From the NCBI RefSeq assembly GCF_937903345.1, contig NZ_CALCZQ010000070.1:11534-75533 (forward strand): 64,000 bases of DNA, given 5' to 3'. Of the stretch, positions 46,870 to 55,101 are shown in pieces (within the stretch, counting starts at the first letter, position 1; the number at the start of each line of letters is the position of its first letter). The position numbers and the translations under genes were made by a program. The notes below the pieces were generated by a model. The model did not search any database and had not been told where the DNA came from. It was given only the letters and a program-made list of their open reading frames with translations. This stretch comes from an uncultured Emticicia sp. (lineage in GTDB: Bacteria; Bacteroidota; Bacteroidia; Cytophagales; Spirosomataceae).

Positions 46870-47784
46870 ATGGAGACTACAGACAAAACTACAGAATCAA
46901 TGCAAAGCAGCTCCTTGACTAAGGATACAAGTGATGTACATACTGATGAGATTGATTTGCTAAAGCAAAGATATGTTGAGTTAAATAAATTGGCTGAAAT
47001 AGGTCAGCTTACGGCTGGAATCCTGCATGAAATTCAAAATCCGCTCAATTTTATCAATAATTTTTCAAAATTATCGATTGGTTTAGTAAGCGACATCAAA
47101 GAGATTTTTGAGAAGCTGCAAGATACAACAAAGACAGAGGATACTGAAACTTTGATTTTTCTACTAGATAAATTGGAAAGTGCGAATGTTAAAATTGGTG
47201 AAAATGGTGGTCGTGTAGAACGAATTATTCAAAGTATGTTGGCACAAACTCGTTCCGAAAACAAAACACCTCAGTTCTTAGCAACCAACTTAAATCAACT
47301 TTTAGAAGAGTTTACAAAATTGGCTTATCAGGGAGTTAGGGGCGAAGATAAAGCTGGAGGTACTGCCCCTCGATTTAATGCATCATTTGTTTTTAACCTC
47401 GACCCAAATGTAGGTATGGTCAATGTATCAAAAACAGAAATAAGCCGTGTAGTTTTAAATCTTGTGAACAATGCATGTTATGCCCTCGATGAAAAAAACA
47501 AAAAGGGTATTGAAGGATATGTTCCGCAGATAATTGTAAGTTCCCAAAGGCTCGATGATAAGATTGAAATAAAGATTAGAGATAATGGAATCGGGATTTC
47601 AAAAGAAACGATTCAAAAGATTTTTACACTTTTTTTTACCACCAAGCCAGTCGGAAAAGGTACAGGTTTAGGTCTGACATTGAGCCGTGATATAATTATG
47701 GAAATGCACAAAGGAAACCTAAGCATAACATCTGAAATAGATGTTTTTACTGAATTTACGATTCAAATACCAACAAATTTATAA
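46870..47784 (+). CDS. Soluble histidine kinase without sensor domain
   Basis: 304 residues with no TM segment. A short charged N-terminus and coiled coil lead to GQLTAGILHEIQNPLNFINNF with phospho-acceptor His53. The catalytic part has NLVNNACYALDEKN, IRDNGIGISKE and GKGTGLGLTLSRDI. Apart from the His it is closely related to the C-terminal part of the preceding kinase, whose gene ends one base before. This layout suggests it is the phosphate-bearing half of a heteromeric sensor (inference). The likely partner regulator is at 48085. Confidence 0.92.
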   Translation: METTDKTTESMQSSSLTKDTSDVHTDEIDLLKQRYVELNKLAEIGQLTAGILHEIQNPLNFINNFSKLSIGLVSDIKEIFEKLQDTTKTEDTETLIFLLDKLESANVKIGENGGRVERIIQSMLAQTRSENKTPQFLATNLNQLLEEFTKLAYQGVRGEDKAGGTAPRFNASFVFNLDPNVGMVNVSKTEISRVVLNLVNNACYALDEKNKKGIEGYVPQIIVSSQRLDDKIEIKIRDNGIGISKETIQKIFTLFFTTKPVGKGTGLGLTLSRDIIMEMHKGNLSITSEIDVFTEFTIQIPTNL

Positions 47785-47810
47785 AACCAAACCGTTCTAA
47801 CGCTTATTTT

Positions 47811-48038
47811 ATTGACTGAGACACAAGAAACGAAATTCGGCATTCTGGATGGTTCGCCGCAGCGATAAAAGCTTGATTATCAATAAATTAATTTATATGT
47901 TTTTGTCGCTTGTTTTCTTCTCATTAAATAAAAAGACAATTTTAAACGACAAACTAAAATACTATAACTTGTTGATAGCCATTGTTTTATACCTGATGCG
48001 AACCGTCTGCCATCGCTTGTCCTTGGTCTCAATACTTA
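47811..48038. repeat. Imperfect inverted-repeat unit (copies R2 and R3)
   Basis: R2 (47811-47868) read on the minus strand matches R1 (TTATCGCTGCGGCGAACC...TGTGTCTCAGTC). R3 (47995-48038, plus strand) is GCGAACCGTCTGCCATCG...GGTCTCAATACTTA. They face each other across ~125 bp, so the gap between the kinase and regulator genes could fold into a long arm or be a degenerate MITE. Nothing else is seen in this 300-bp gap. Confidence 0.55.
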
Positions 48039-48084
48039 CTTTAGATAATCTTTATAAAACTCAACTATTTTAACAAATAAAAAA

Positions 48085-49263
48085 ATGGCCATTAAAATAC
48101 TTAGTATGGATGATGAATTAGATATGGAAATGCTAATTCAAATCCGATTTAGAAAACAAATTCAGGAGAAAAAATTTGAATTTGTTTTTGCTCATAATGG
48201 AATAGAAGCACTTGAGGTATTGAATAATCATAAAGATATTGAGATTGTGCTTGCCGACATCAATATGCCAGAAATGGACGGTTTGACTTTCCTTTCAAAA
48301 CTCGATAAAAACGATACATCTCGACTAAAAGCCATCATGGTTTCGGCTCATGGAGACATGGATAATATCAGAAAAGCAATGAATTTGGGTGCTTTTGACT
48401 TTATTAATAAGCCAATAAATTTTGATGATTTGGATATTACAATTAATAAAACAGTTGGGCATATCGAAATGCTTATTCGTCATCAAAATGACCGTGACCA
48501 ATTGGTTTCTATACAAAATGATTTACTGATAGCTCGTGAGATTCAACAGTCAATGTTGCCTAAAATTTTCCCACCTTTTCCAAATCGAAAGGACATTGAT
48601 TTACATGGTTTTCTTGAACCTGCCAAATCAGTTGGAGGAGATTTGTTTGACTTTTTTATGATGGACGAAAATCGACTATTTTTTATAATAGGTGATGTAT
48701 CAGACAAAGGCGTTCCGGCATGTATGTTTATGGCAATTACAAAAGCCATTTTTAAAACTCACTTTTCTCACCGAAGCTTTACAAATATTGCAAATGAAGT
48801 AAAAAATGTAAATGAGTTTTTATCAGAAGACAATGATTCATTTATGTTTGTTACAGCATTTATTGGAATTTTAGATTTACGAATAGGTGAAGTAGAATAC
48901 GTCGATGCTGGACATGAATCACCATTTATATTGAGAAAAAATAAAGAAGTTGAAGTGATGAAGAAAATATCTGGAATGGCCTTAGGAATTGACCCAAGCT
49001 ATGAATTTAAATCTGAAAGGTTTATTCTTCAACCCAACGAAACCCTCTTTTTATATACTGATGGCGTGCCTGATGCCAATAATTTGGAAGGTGATCGTTT
49101 TGGTATGAAAAATGCCGAAATTTTACTGGGCACTCTTCAAAATAGTGAAACACCACAAGAAATAAATACACAAATTAAATCTCATTTGAAGGAATTTATC
49201 GGAACAAATGCCCAATTTGATGATATTACGGTTTTAACGATTCAATATTATGGTGAAAAATAG
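48085..49263 (+). CDS. Response regulator with PP2C (SpoIIE/RsbU-type) phosphatase output
   Basis: 392 residues. The receiver domain at 1-125 has D9/D10, phospho-acceptor D58 in LADINMPEMDG and Lys in NKPINF. A coiled-coil linker carries QNDLLIAREIQQSMLP, the standard SpoIIE/RsbU lead-in. The PP2C domain (about 170-390) has GGDLFDFF, GDVSDKGVPACMFMA, DAGHESPF, LYTDGVPDA and FDDITVLTI, with the metal aspartates present. Phosphorylation of D58 would switch on dephosphorylation of STAS proteins; two candidates are encoded at 30045 and 32542. Confidence 0.93.
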   Translation: MAIKILSMDDELDMEMLIQIRFRKQIQEKKFEFVFAHNGIEALEVLNNHKDIEIVLADINMPEMDGLTFLSKLDKNDTSRLKAIMVSAHGDMDNIRKAMNLGAFDFINKPINFDDLDITINKTVGHIEMLIRHQNDRDQLVSIQNDLLIAREIQQSMLPKIFPPFPNRKDIDLHGFLEPAKSVGGDLFDFFMMDENRLFFIIGDVSDKGVPACMFMAITKAIFKTHFSHRSFTNIANEVKNVNEFLSEDNDSFMFVTAFIGILDLRIGEVEYVDAGHESPFILRKNKEVEVMKKISGMALGIDPSYEFKSERFILQPNETLFLYTDGVPDANNLEGDRFGMKNAEILLGTLQNSETPQEINTQIKSHLKEFIGTNAQFDDITVLTIQYYGEK

Positions 49264-49508
49264 AAAGTGATTTCAGGGGCAAATAATCGATTCAATAGTA
49301 GTCCCTAAAGTAATTTAGGCAATTTAAATCTCAATTTGGGTAAAGTTAACGTATTAACGTATAATTAATTAAATGAGTGTATAAGCAGCTATCCAAAGCT
49401 AATTCGACGGAAACGATAATGTTTTTCTAGGATAGGGTTGTAAATAGTTTTTTCTTTTAACCTTACTGAATGCTTTGCATTGTAAAGCCTTCTATTTTAA
49501 ATACCTCC

Positions 49509-50018
49509 ATGATACTAAGAAATTTATATATTTTAATATTATTTACTGCGATTTCATCCCATCTTAAGGCCCAACAAGCCAAAACAGCGTATCCAAAAGT
49601 GGTAGGATATATCAGTGTAGTTCATCCAATTATTACTGCTTATCAAAACGAAACGGTCTATAATTTCAAAAAAGATTATACCGTGGGTTTTCCAGTAGGT
49701 ATAAATATTTTGAATAGCGACAAAATTGGTTTTACTTTTGAAATTACGCCTTTTATCAAATCGGTGAATGGCAAGGCTTCGGTTAGCAACTTGTTGTTTC
49801 ATCCTGGGGTTATTCTAAGATACCCCAAAGGTTTTACTATCACCAATCGAATGGCTTTTGAAACGTCGGGAAGGTTTGGATACACGGCTGTTTTTGGTAA
49901 AGTAATTGCCAAAACCCCGATGCACAATTTCTTTGTGGCTATGCCGGTTCCGTTTCGATTTGGAGCGAATAAAACATTTTCAGTTGGGGCGAATTTGATA
50001 ATGGGAATAACTTTTTAA
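49509..50018 (+). CDS. Secreted, probably outer-membrane-associated protein, unknown
   Basis: About 169 residues from ATG 49509, chosen because MILRNLYILILFTAISSHLKA is a signal peptide; an upstream ATG at 49470 would bury it. The mature part alternates short hydrophobic strands (VVGYISVVHPIITAY, GFPVGINIL, IGFTFEITPFIKS) and ends in GANLIMGITF with a terminal Phe, like small outer-membrane beta-barrels. No family recognised. It is monocistronic after the regulator gene. Confidence 0.65.
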   Translation: MILRNLYILILFTAISSHLKAQQAKTAYPKVVGYISVVHPIITAYQNETVYNFKKDYTVGFPVGINILNSDKIGFTFEITPFIKSVNGKASVSNLLFHPGVILRYPKGFTITNRMAFETSGRFGYTAVFGKVIAKTPMHNFFVAMPVPFRFGANKTFSVGANLIMGITF

Positions 50019-50284
50019 AAAAAGTGTTAAGTCATTCAATAGGTTGGTCTAGCAAATAGGGATAATCTAAGAATATTAAGAACAAAAAGATGGCATTAAA
50101 TCCGCGTTCCACTTAGCAGAACACCGCCCGTGAATGATAAGAGCAAACGAGCAAAAAAGTTATAAGTAGAAAATGTAATTTGGTGAGTGATATCTAAATG
50201 TAGATATGGCTCACCAAAGTTTTATGATTTGAATAAAGTATATAAACTCGTATTTTTATCAAGCATCAAGATGTCTAAATTTGA

Positions 50285-50473
50285 GAGCCCAATGCCATCA
50301 GTGTCCCTGAAAATGGAGATGCGTATGGAAGCAAATGGCAGGGCGAATTATTAATAGCATCAGGGCAAACTTTCGCCGTAAATATTAATGCAGAGCACGA
50401 AATCTCTCCTATTGCAAATAAGCTTCATCTACCGAAAAAATTCTCTTGCTACTTTGAATTTGAATCCAAATAG
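50285..50473 (+). pseudogene. Possible gene remnant in the 768-bp gap
   Basis: An open frame without a start reads ISVPENGDAYGSKWQGELLI then SGQTFAVNINAEHEIS and ends TAG at 50471. The residue mix looks protein-like, but I do not recognise a family. Apart from a repeat fragment and a promoter further right, the gap 50019-50786 shows nothing else. Confidence 0.3.
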
Positions 50474-50650
50474 AACATTTGGTATTGATATCATATTTTT
50501 ATGATTATTCGGTCATTTGTAAATAGATATATGGAAATATCTATGAAAAAATATGATTTATATACCTTTTTTACTAATTTTCGGAACTATTCCAACCCCT
50601 CCATACTACTTTTTTAGCATTTCAAGGCCCGCTTGATATTCATGGTTATA

Positions 50651-50687
50651 ACACCTTGATGCTAAGCTATTTCAGGACAAAACAATT
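50651..50687 (+). repeat. Dispersed repeat, partial copy D
   Basis: CACCTTGATGCTAAGCTATT followed by TCAGGACAAAACAA matches the second half of copy C (ACCTTGGTGTCAAGCTGTTT, AGGACAAGACCAA). The hairpin half is not recognisable. It lies just upstream of a good promoter. Confidence 0.45.
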
Positions 50688-50698
50688 CCAATAAATCT

Positions 50699-50730
50699 TT
50701 TGTTTACAGATTTACAAACGTCTATTTTTG
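50699..50730 (+). promoter_or_regulatory. Bacteroidota-type promoter
   Basis: TTTG (50699-50702), 20-nt spacer, TATTTTTG (50723-50730), a perfect TAnnTTTG. The fibre-like gene starts 56 bp further on, leaving a leader of about 50 nt. Confidence 0.55.
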
Positions 50731-50786
50731 CGTCAAAATGTCTTATTTTGATGAGATTATAAATAAACAATAGAAAACTCGCTGTA

Positions 50787-52382
50787 ATGAAAAAAATACT
50801 TATTTTATATTCAATTTTAACCTCTTTTGTTGCATCTGCCCAATCAATAGAGATAAATCCAAATGGAGGCACTAATGCTTCGGCCATTCTAGATTTAAAA
50901 TCCACTACCAAAGGCTTTTTGCTGCCACGAATGACCAATGCACAAATGAGGGCTATTCCAAGTCCTGCACAAGGCCTTCTTGTCTTTTGTACTAATTGTG
51001 GTACCACTGCCAATGGTGAGTACTATTTTTACAAAGGTACGGCATGGGTCATATTGAGCTCAACAACCGTTACGAGCTTCACCTCTATTGGAGCGGTCAG
51101 TGATGTTGCTTCCTCGCAAGGGGCAAGCGTTACTAGTGATGGAGTCTTAAATTTGGCACCAGCAGATGGAGATAATCCTGGTATTGTTACTAAAAATGCT
51201 CAAACATTTGGTGGGGTAAAAACTTTTAGCAACGGGATTGTAGGGAATGTAACTGGCGATTTAAATGGAAATGCAGGTACTGCTACTAGGATTGCAAGCA
51301 TAACAAATACCGATATTGTTCAATTAACTTCCACACAAACATTAACAAATAAAACATTAACATCGCCAACTATTACAGGAACAGGTGCGATAGCAGGAAC
51401 ATTTACTGGCGATTTAACAGGTAATGCTTCAACAGCGACTACAGCAACTACGGCAACAACAGCCACAAATATATCAGGAGGTGCAGCTGGCTCAATACCC
51501 TATCAAACAGGAACTGGGACAACTAGTTTATTGGCTGCAGGTTCTTCTGGTCAAGTATTAACCTCAACAGGACTTGGAACCTTAACGTGGGCAAGCCCAA
51601 GTTCAAGTGGGGTTGATTTAACAACTGCCCAAACAATCGCTGGTGTGAAAACATTTTCATCTGCTCCTGTTTTATCTACTGCTACTGCCTCAAAGGCTTT
51701 ATTTACAGACGCTAATAAGAATATTGTATCAAATGAAATAACTGGCAGTGGAAATGTAGTTATGAGTGAGGCACCAACTTTCACGGGAACTATTACAGCT
51801 GCTACTCAAACCTTAAGTGGAACATTGGGTGTAGGAACAAATAGCCCTGATGCTTCTTCAAAGATAGATGTAACATCTACTACACAAGGTTTTTTAACTC
51901 CAAGAATGTCAGCCAGCCAAAGAACTGCAATAATTTCACCTGCAACAGGATTGATTGTTTATCAAACAGATGCTAATGCTGGATTTTATTACAATGCTGG
52001 CACACCACAAACTCCAAGTTGGATAATATTACTAAATGGTGCTAGTTCAGTAGACGCTTCATCAAAAATCACTGGTACTGTGCCTGTTGCCAACGGAGGA
52101 ACAGGAGCAACAACCCTAGCCGCTAACAATGTTTTATTAGGTAATGGCACTAGCACTTTGCAAGCAGTTGCACCTGGAGCCAATGGCAATGTTTTAACTT
52201 CTAATGGTACCACATGGACTTCAGCAGCTGCTTCCGTTCCAGTTCCTGCAGGTTCTACAATTGGAGATATGATGCGTTGGAATGGTACTAGCTGGGTAAT
52301 TCTAGCTCCTGGTACCGCGGGTCAAGTTTTAAAGATGTCCTCAGCCTCTGTACCAGTACCGAGGACGGGAACTTTGCCTTGA
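50787..52382 (+). CDS. Secreted fibre-like repeat protein, C-terminus cut at an att site
   Basis: 531 residues. Signal peptide MKKILILYSILTSFVASAQ, then two ~100-residue modules of the type ILDLKSTTKGFLLPRMTNAQ / IDVTSTTQGFLTPRMSASQ with GxxVYxT, common in secreted Bacteroidota fibres. Ser/Thr/Gly-rich phage-tail-fibre-like repeats lie between them (LTNKTLTSPTITGTG, GTVPVANGGTGATTLAANN). It ends abruptly in VPVPRTGTLP, encoded by the 16-bp repeat shared with tRNA-Leu, so the natural C-terminus (often an endosialidase-chaperone or sorting domain) appears lost. Probable surface or adhesive protein. Confidence 0.75.
   Translation: MKKILILYSILTSFVASAQSIEINPNGGTNASAILDLKSTTKGFLLPRMTNAQMRAIPSPAQGLLVFCTNCGTTANGEYYFYKGTAWVILSSTTVTSFTSIGAVSDVASSQGASVTSDGVLNLAPADGDNPGIVTKNAQTFGGVKTFSNGIVGNVTGDLNGNAGTATRIASITNTDIVQLTSTQTLTNKTLTSPTITGTGAIAGTFTGDLTGNASTATTATTATTATNISGGAAGSIPYQTGTGTTSLLAAGSSGQVLTSTGLGTLTWASPSSSGVDLTTAQTIAGVKTFSSAPVLSTATASKALFTDANKNIVSNEITGSGNVVMSEAPTFTGTITAATQTLSGTLGVGTNSPDASSKIDVTSTTQGFLTPRMSASQRTAIISPATGLIVYQTDANAGFYYNAGTPQTPSWIILLNGASSVDASSKITGTVPVANGGTGATTLAANNVLLGNGTSTLQAVAPGANGNVLTSNGTTWTSAAASVPVPAGSTIGDMMRWNGTSWVILAPGTAGQVLKMSSASVPVPRTGTLP
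52356..52371 (+). repeat. Left att core (16-bp direct repeat)
   Basis: GTACCGAGGACGGGAA, identical to 58944-58959 within and just past the 3' end of tRNA-Leu. Here it sits inside the last codons of the fibre-like gene. Confidence 0.85.
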
Positions 52383-52441
52383 AATATAACTCACTGGTAG
52401 TGAACAACTTGTAAAAAATATTTGTCCAAAAAATGTAAAAA

Positions 52442-52460
52442 AGGGACGAATTAGGGACGA
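52442..52460 (+). repeat. AGGGACGA repeats near the left end
   Basis: AGGGACGA at 52442-52449 and 52453-52460. The same motif is iterated near the right end (58785-58818). Candidate arm-type integrase or Xis binding sites. Confidence 0.4.
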
Positions 52461-52487
52461 TTTAGTTAAATAATTCCATATATTTGC

Positions 52488-52501
52488 TATTGTAAACAAT
52501 A
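52488..52501. promoter_or_regulatory. Operator-like palindrome before the integrase
   Basis: TATTGT-AA-ACAATA is a perfect 14-bp palindrome 30 bp upstream of the integrase ATG, the place expected for a repressor or HTH-protein site. No partner is proven. Confidence 0.3.
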
Positions 52502-52531
52502 ACTAAACAACAATATAGCAAGTATAAATAT

Positions 52532-53635
52532 ATGGCAAATGTTATAGCAAAGCAAAAAGTTAAACTTAGAAAAAAAAGAACATCGGAAGGCAGGTTTGGT
52601 CTTCTCTTGGATTGGCATGATGGAAGTGGTAAAAGAACAAAGGAATATTTAGGACTTTTTTTGATAGATGCACCTAAAAATCCTTTTGACCGCCAAAACA
52701 ACAAAGACGTTTTGGATAAAGCCGAGTTTATTAGAAGTGAGCGAGAGCAACAAGTTTTTAAAGATGAGGTCGATGAGATTAAAGAACAAAAGAAAACCAA
52801 GAATCAAGACTTTATCAGCTACTTTGAAACCTACTTAGTTAACTATCAAAAAAAAGATAAGAGGGTTATGCAGGGGGTGTTCCTCCACTTCAAAGACTTT
52901 GCACCAAAGCATATTACCGCCAAAGAGATAACAGAAAGTTTCTGCTATAATTTCAAAGATTATCTTTCAAATAAATTGAATGGTGAAAGTCCCCAAACAT
53001 ACTTTGCACGATTCAAAAAGATGTTAAGGCAAGCTACACGGGATAAACTTTTTAAAGCCTTTCCAGCACAAGATGTAAAAAATGATAAAGTAGATGAAAG
53101 TCTAACCAAAGATGTTTTGAGTATTGAAGAGGTGCAAGCCTTAGCCGTGGCAGAATGTGGCAATAAAGACGTTAAGAGGGCATTTCTTTTCGCTTGTAAT
53201 ACAGGACTTAGATTTGTAGATATTAAAGCCTTACAATGGAAAAATATTACAAATGATGTATTGACCATTGAGCAAAGCAAGACTAAAGATAAAGCCAAAG
53301 ACGGGGGCAAAGCCGAGATAGTTTTAAACCCTACTGCAAAAGAGTTATTGGGCATGCCAGCCAATAAAGAGGACTATGTTTTTAAATTACCTACACACAA
53401 TGCTACGCTCAAAAATCTTGATAATTGGGCAAAGAGAGCCAGTATAGAAAAGCATATTACATTCCATTGTGCAAGGCATACTTTTGGCACTTTGTTGGCA
53501 TACTATCAAACCGATATAATGACCATCTCTAAGCTATTGGGGCATACTTCATTGAAGCATACAGCAAAGTATGTAAGAATCTCAAATGAAATGAAAGCAA
53601 AAGCCGTGAACGCTATTCCACAAATTAAACTTTAA
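52532..53635 (+). CDS. Tyrosine recombinase (site-specific integrase)
   Basis: 367 residues. An N-terminal Arm-type domain of Bacteroidota integrases (QKVKLRKKRTSEGRFGLLLD, DWHDGSGKRTKEYLGL) is followed by a SAM-like core-binding domain (about 105-190). The catalytic domain has Arg in NTGLRFVDIKAL, HxxR in HCARHTFG, the second His in LLGHTSLKHT and nucleophile Tyr in AKYVRIS. All catalytic residues are present, so it should be active. It starts 160 bp inside the left att repeat and presumably catalyses integration at tRNA-Leu. Confidence 0.95.
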   Translation: MANVIAKQKVKLRKKRTSEGRFGLLLDWHDGSGKRTKEYLGLFLIDAPKNPFDRQNNKDVLDKAEFIRSEREQQVFKDEVDEIKEQKKTKNQDFISYFETYLVNYQKKDKRVMQGVFLHFKDFAPKHITAKEITESFCYNFKDYLSNKLNGESPQTYFARFKKMLRQATRDKLFKAFPAQDVKNDKVDESLTKDVLSIEEVQALAVAECGNKDVKRAFLFACNTGLRFVDIKALQWKNITNDVLTIEQSKTKDKAKDGGKAEIVLNPTAKELLGMPANKEDYVFKLPTHNATLKNLDNWAKRASIEKHITFHCARHTFGTLLAYYQTDIMTISKLLGHTSLKHTAKYVRISNEMKAKAVNAIPQIKL

Positions 53636-53673
53636 ACCTAATGTTTGAGAAAATAGATTTTATCCAATATTAA

Positions 53674-53808
53674 AAGGAACATGATTTTTATTGTATTGAA
53701 AATATTAGGGAAGTTATAGGGAATACTTCATCCAAATACACAGGTCGCTATGTAGGGGTGGCAGGTGCAAACACGGAGAAAGCTATTAATACAATAACTA
53801 CTCTTTAG
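53674..53808 (+). pseudogene. C-terminal remnant of a second tyrosine recombinase
   Basis: The open frame encodes NIREVIGNTSSKYTGRYVGV, then EKAINTI, and ends TAG at 53806. It aligns with the end of the intact integrase (ISKLLGHTSLKHTAKYVRI, KAVNAI), keeping the Tyr but with Asn for the His. No upstream part remains: a stop lies at 53671. Relic of an older or neighbouring element. Confidence 0.6.
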
Positions 53809-53819
53809 CCCCCCCCCCC
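53809..53819 (+). repeat. Run of 11 C
   Basis: A homopolymer of 11 C directly after the integrase remnant, in AT-rich DNA. It could be slippage-prone, but it is not inside a gene; length may also be a sequencing uncertainty. Confidence 0.6.
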
Positions 53820-53901
53820 TGTATCCTTGGGCAAAATGATGCGATAGCGGTATGGGGTGTAGTTGTTCCACATTTATTTATTCTATCAAATTCGTGTAAA
53901 A

Positions 53902-54729
53902 ATGAAAACTTCAATTGATGAAATACGTGCTGATTGGGAAAATATTGTTTATCCTATGATTAATGACTCTTTAATTGAAGAAGAGCAAGCTAAGAAAAAT
54001 ATTAAGCTATCAGCTGAGGAAATAGAAAATAGAATTGATTTAGATGTGATTGATAACTTTAAATTGGTTGATGGTTTTTATGAAGAAATTGAAGACCCTA
54101 ATCCTTTAACTAGTGAGGAAGTGAAAGAGCAAGATAATTATAATTTTTATCTTCAGCAGCAGGAAGTTGAGAAAGAGTTGCAAAATTTATTTTATGAATT
54201 TGAGAGAAAAGCTGAGCTAGAAAATTTGGAGTCTGCAAAACAGTTTTTATTAAAAAATATAAATGAAATAGAGGGTATATCAATTAAAAAAAAGGATGCG
54301 ATAATTTTTGCTAAGTATGGATTTTGTAAATATCTATTAGAGCATTTATTTATTGTTAAGACTACTAATTCAAATGTAGGTTTTAAATTACCATATACAG
54401 AAGAACAACTTATACAATTATGTCAAAAATTTAAAGATGATGGGTTCTTGGATAGCTCCACAAATGAAAAAATTTTCATAAATGCTTTTAATGGAGAAGT
54501 ATTGAATACTGATTTTAAGAAATTAATATGGAAAAAAAATAAAGTAAATCTTTCCATGTTTATTGGATTACTTGAACAAGAACATCGATGGAAAACAGCT
54601 GAAATTGTTTTTGAAAATATTAATTCTGACAATCTTAGAAAAACATATAATAGTCAACGTGAACTTGATAAGCACAAATCTACAAACAATACTTTTCACA
54701 AAATCTTAGACGGTTTGAGAGCCGTCTAA
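53902..54729 (+). CDS. Unknown element protein, RteC-like C-terminus possible
   Basis: 275 residues from ATG 53902; an in-frame ATG 39 nt earlier gives an unlikely leader. Highly charged and helical, Glu/Lys/Asn-rich. The C-terminal ~75 residues (LIWKKNKVNLSMFIGLLEQE, then IVFENINSDNLRKTYN, ending NTFHKILDGLRA) resemble the tail of RteC-type and related proteins of Bacteroidota mobile elements, but the match is by eye and weak. Codon use is more AT-rich than the chromosomal genes. Confidence 0.5.
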   Translation: MKTSIDEIRADWENIVYPMINDSLIEEEQAKKNIKLSAEEIENRIDLDVIDNFKLVDGFYEEIEDPNPLTSEEVKEQDNYNFYLQQQEVEKELQNLFYEFERKAELENLESAKQFLLKNINEIEGISIKKKDAIIFAKYGFCKYLLEHLFIVKTTNSNVGFKLPYTEEQLIQLCQKFKDDGFLDSSTNEKIFINAFNGEVLNTDFKKLIWKKNKVNLSMFIGLLEQEHRWKTAEIVFENINSDNLRKTYNSQRELDKHKSTNNTFHKILDGLRAV

Positions 54730-54831
54730 GACTGTCTATTCTTATTCCTTCCTTTTCTTCTCAATTTTGCAACTGTCAAGACAATAACAGTATTAGCTAA
54801 TACCATTTTCAAACTTTAACAAGTTTCCAAG

Positions 54832-55101
54832 ATGGAACAAATTATTGAACGCTTAGAGCGTATCGAACAAAGTTTACTATCACAAAAAACAGTTTTCAAT
54901 TTTGAGGACTTCTGCAATTATGTGGGAGTTAGTAAGTCATGGGGGTATAAGCTAACTTCACAAAGGGCTGTACCATATTATTGCCCTTTTGGTAAGACGC
55001 TTTTCTTTGAAAAGAGTGAGATTGACCAATGGTTATTACAAAACTCGATTAAAACAAAAAAACAACTTGAGAGAGAGGTTTTAGGAGGGCGTAGTAGATG
55101 A
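54832..55101 (+). CDS. Excisionase-family helix-turn-helix protein
   Basis: 89 residues. A coiled N-terminus (MEQIIERLERIEQSLLSQ) is followed by a MerR/excisionase-like winged HTH: FEDFCNYVGVSKSWGYKL, a wing YYCPFGKTLFFEKSEIDQWL, then a basic tail. Proteins of this type in Bacteroidota elements act as excisionases or regulators of the mobilisation genes. Its stop overlaps the next start by 4 bp (ATGA), so it heads a three-gene operon with the replication protein. Confidence 0.82.
   Translation: MEQIIERLERIEQSLLSQKTVFNFEDFCNYVGVSKSWGYKLTSQRAVPYYCPFGKTLFFEKSEIDQWLLQNSIKTKKQLEREVLGGRSR

Noticed and set aside
51420..51480. ACTACAGCAACTACGGCAACAACAGCC-like triplet run as a CRISPR or microsatellite
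   Set aside because: It is in-frame Ala/Thr codons of the fibre-like protein with no spacer structure. No CRISPR array is seen anywhere in the window.
52462..53364. Long antisense frames over the integrase
   Set aside because: The integrase has all catalytic residues in the + frame; the antisense frames are shadows of its codon bias.
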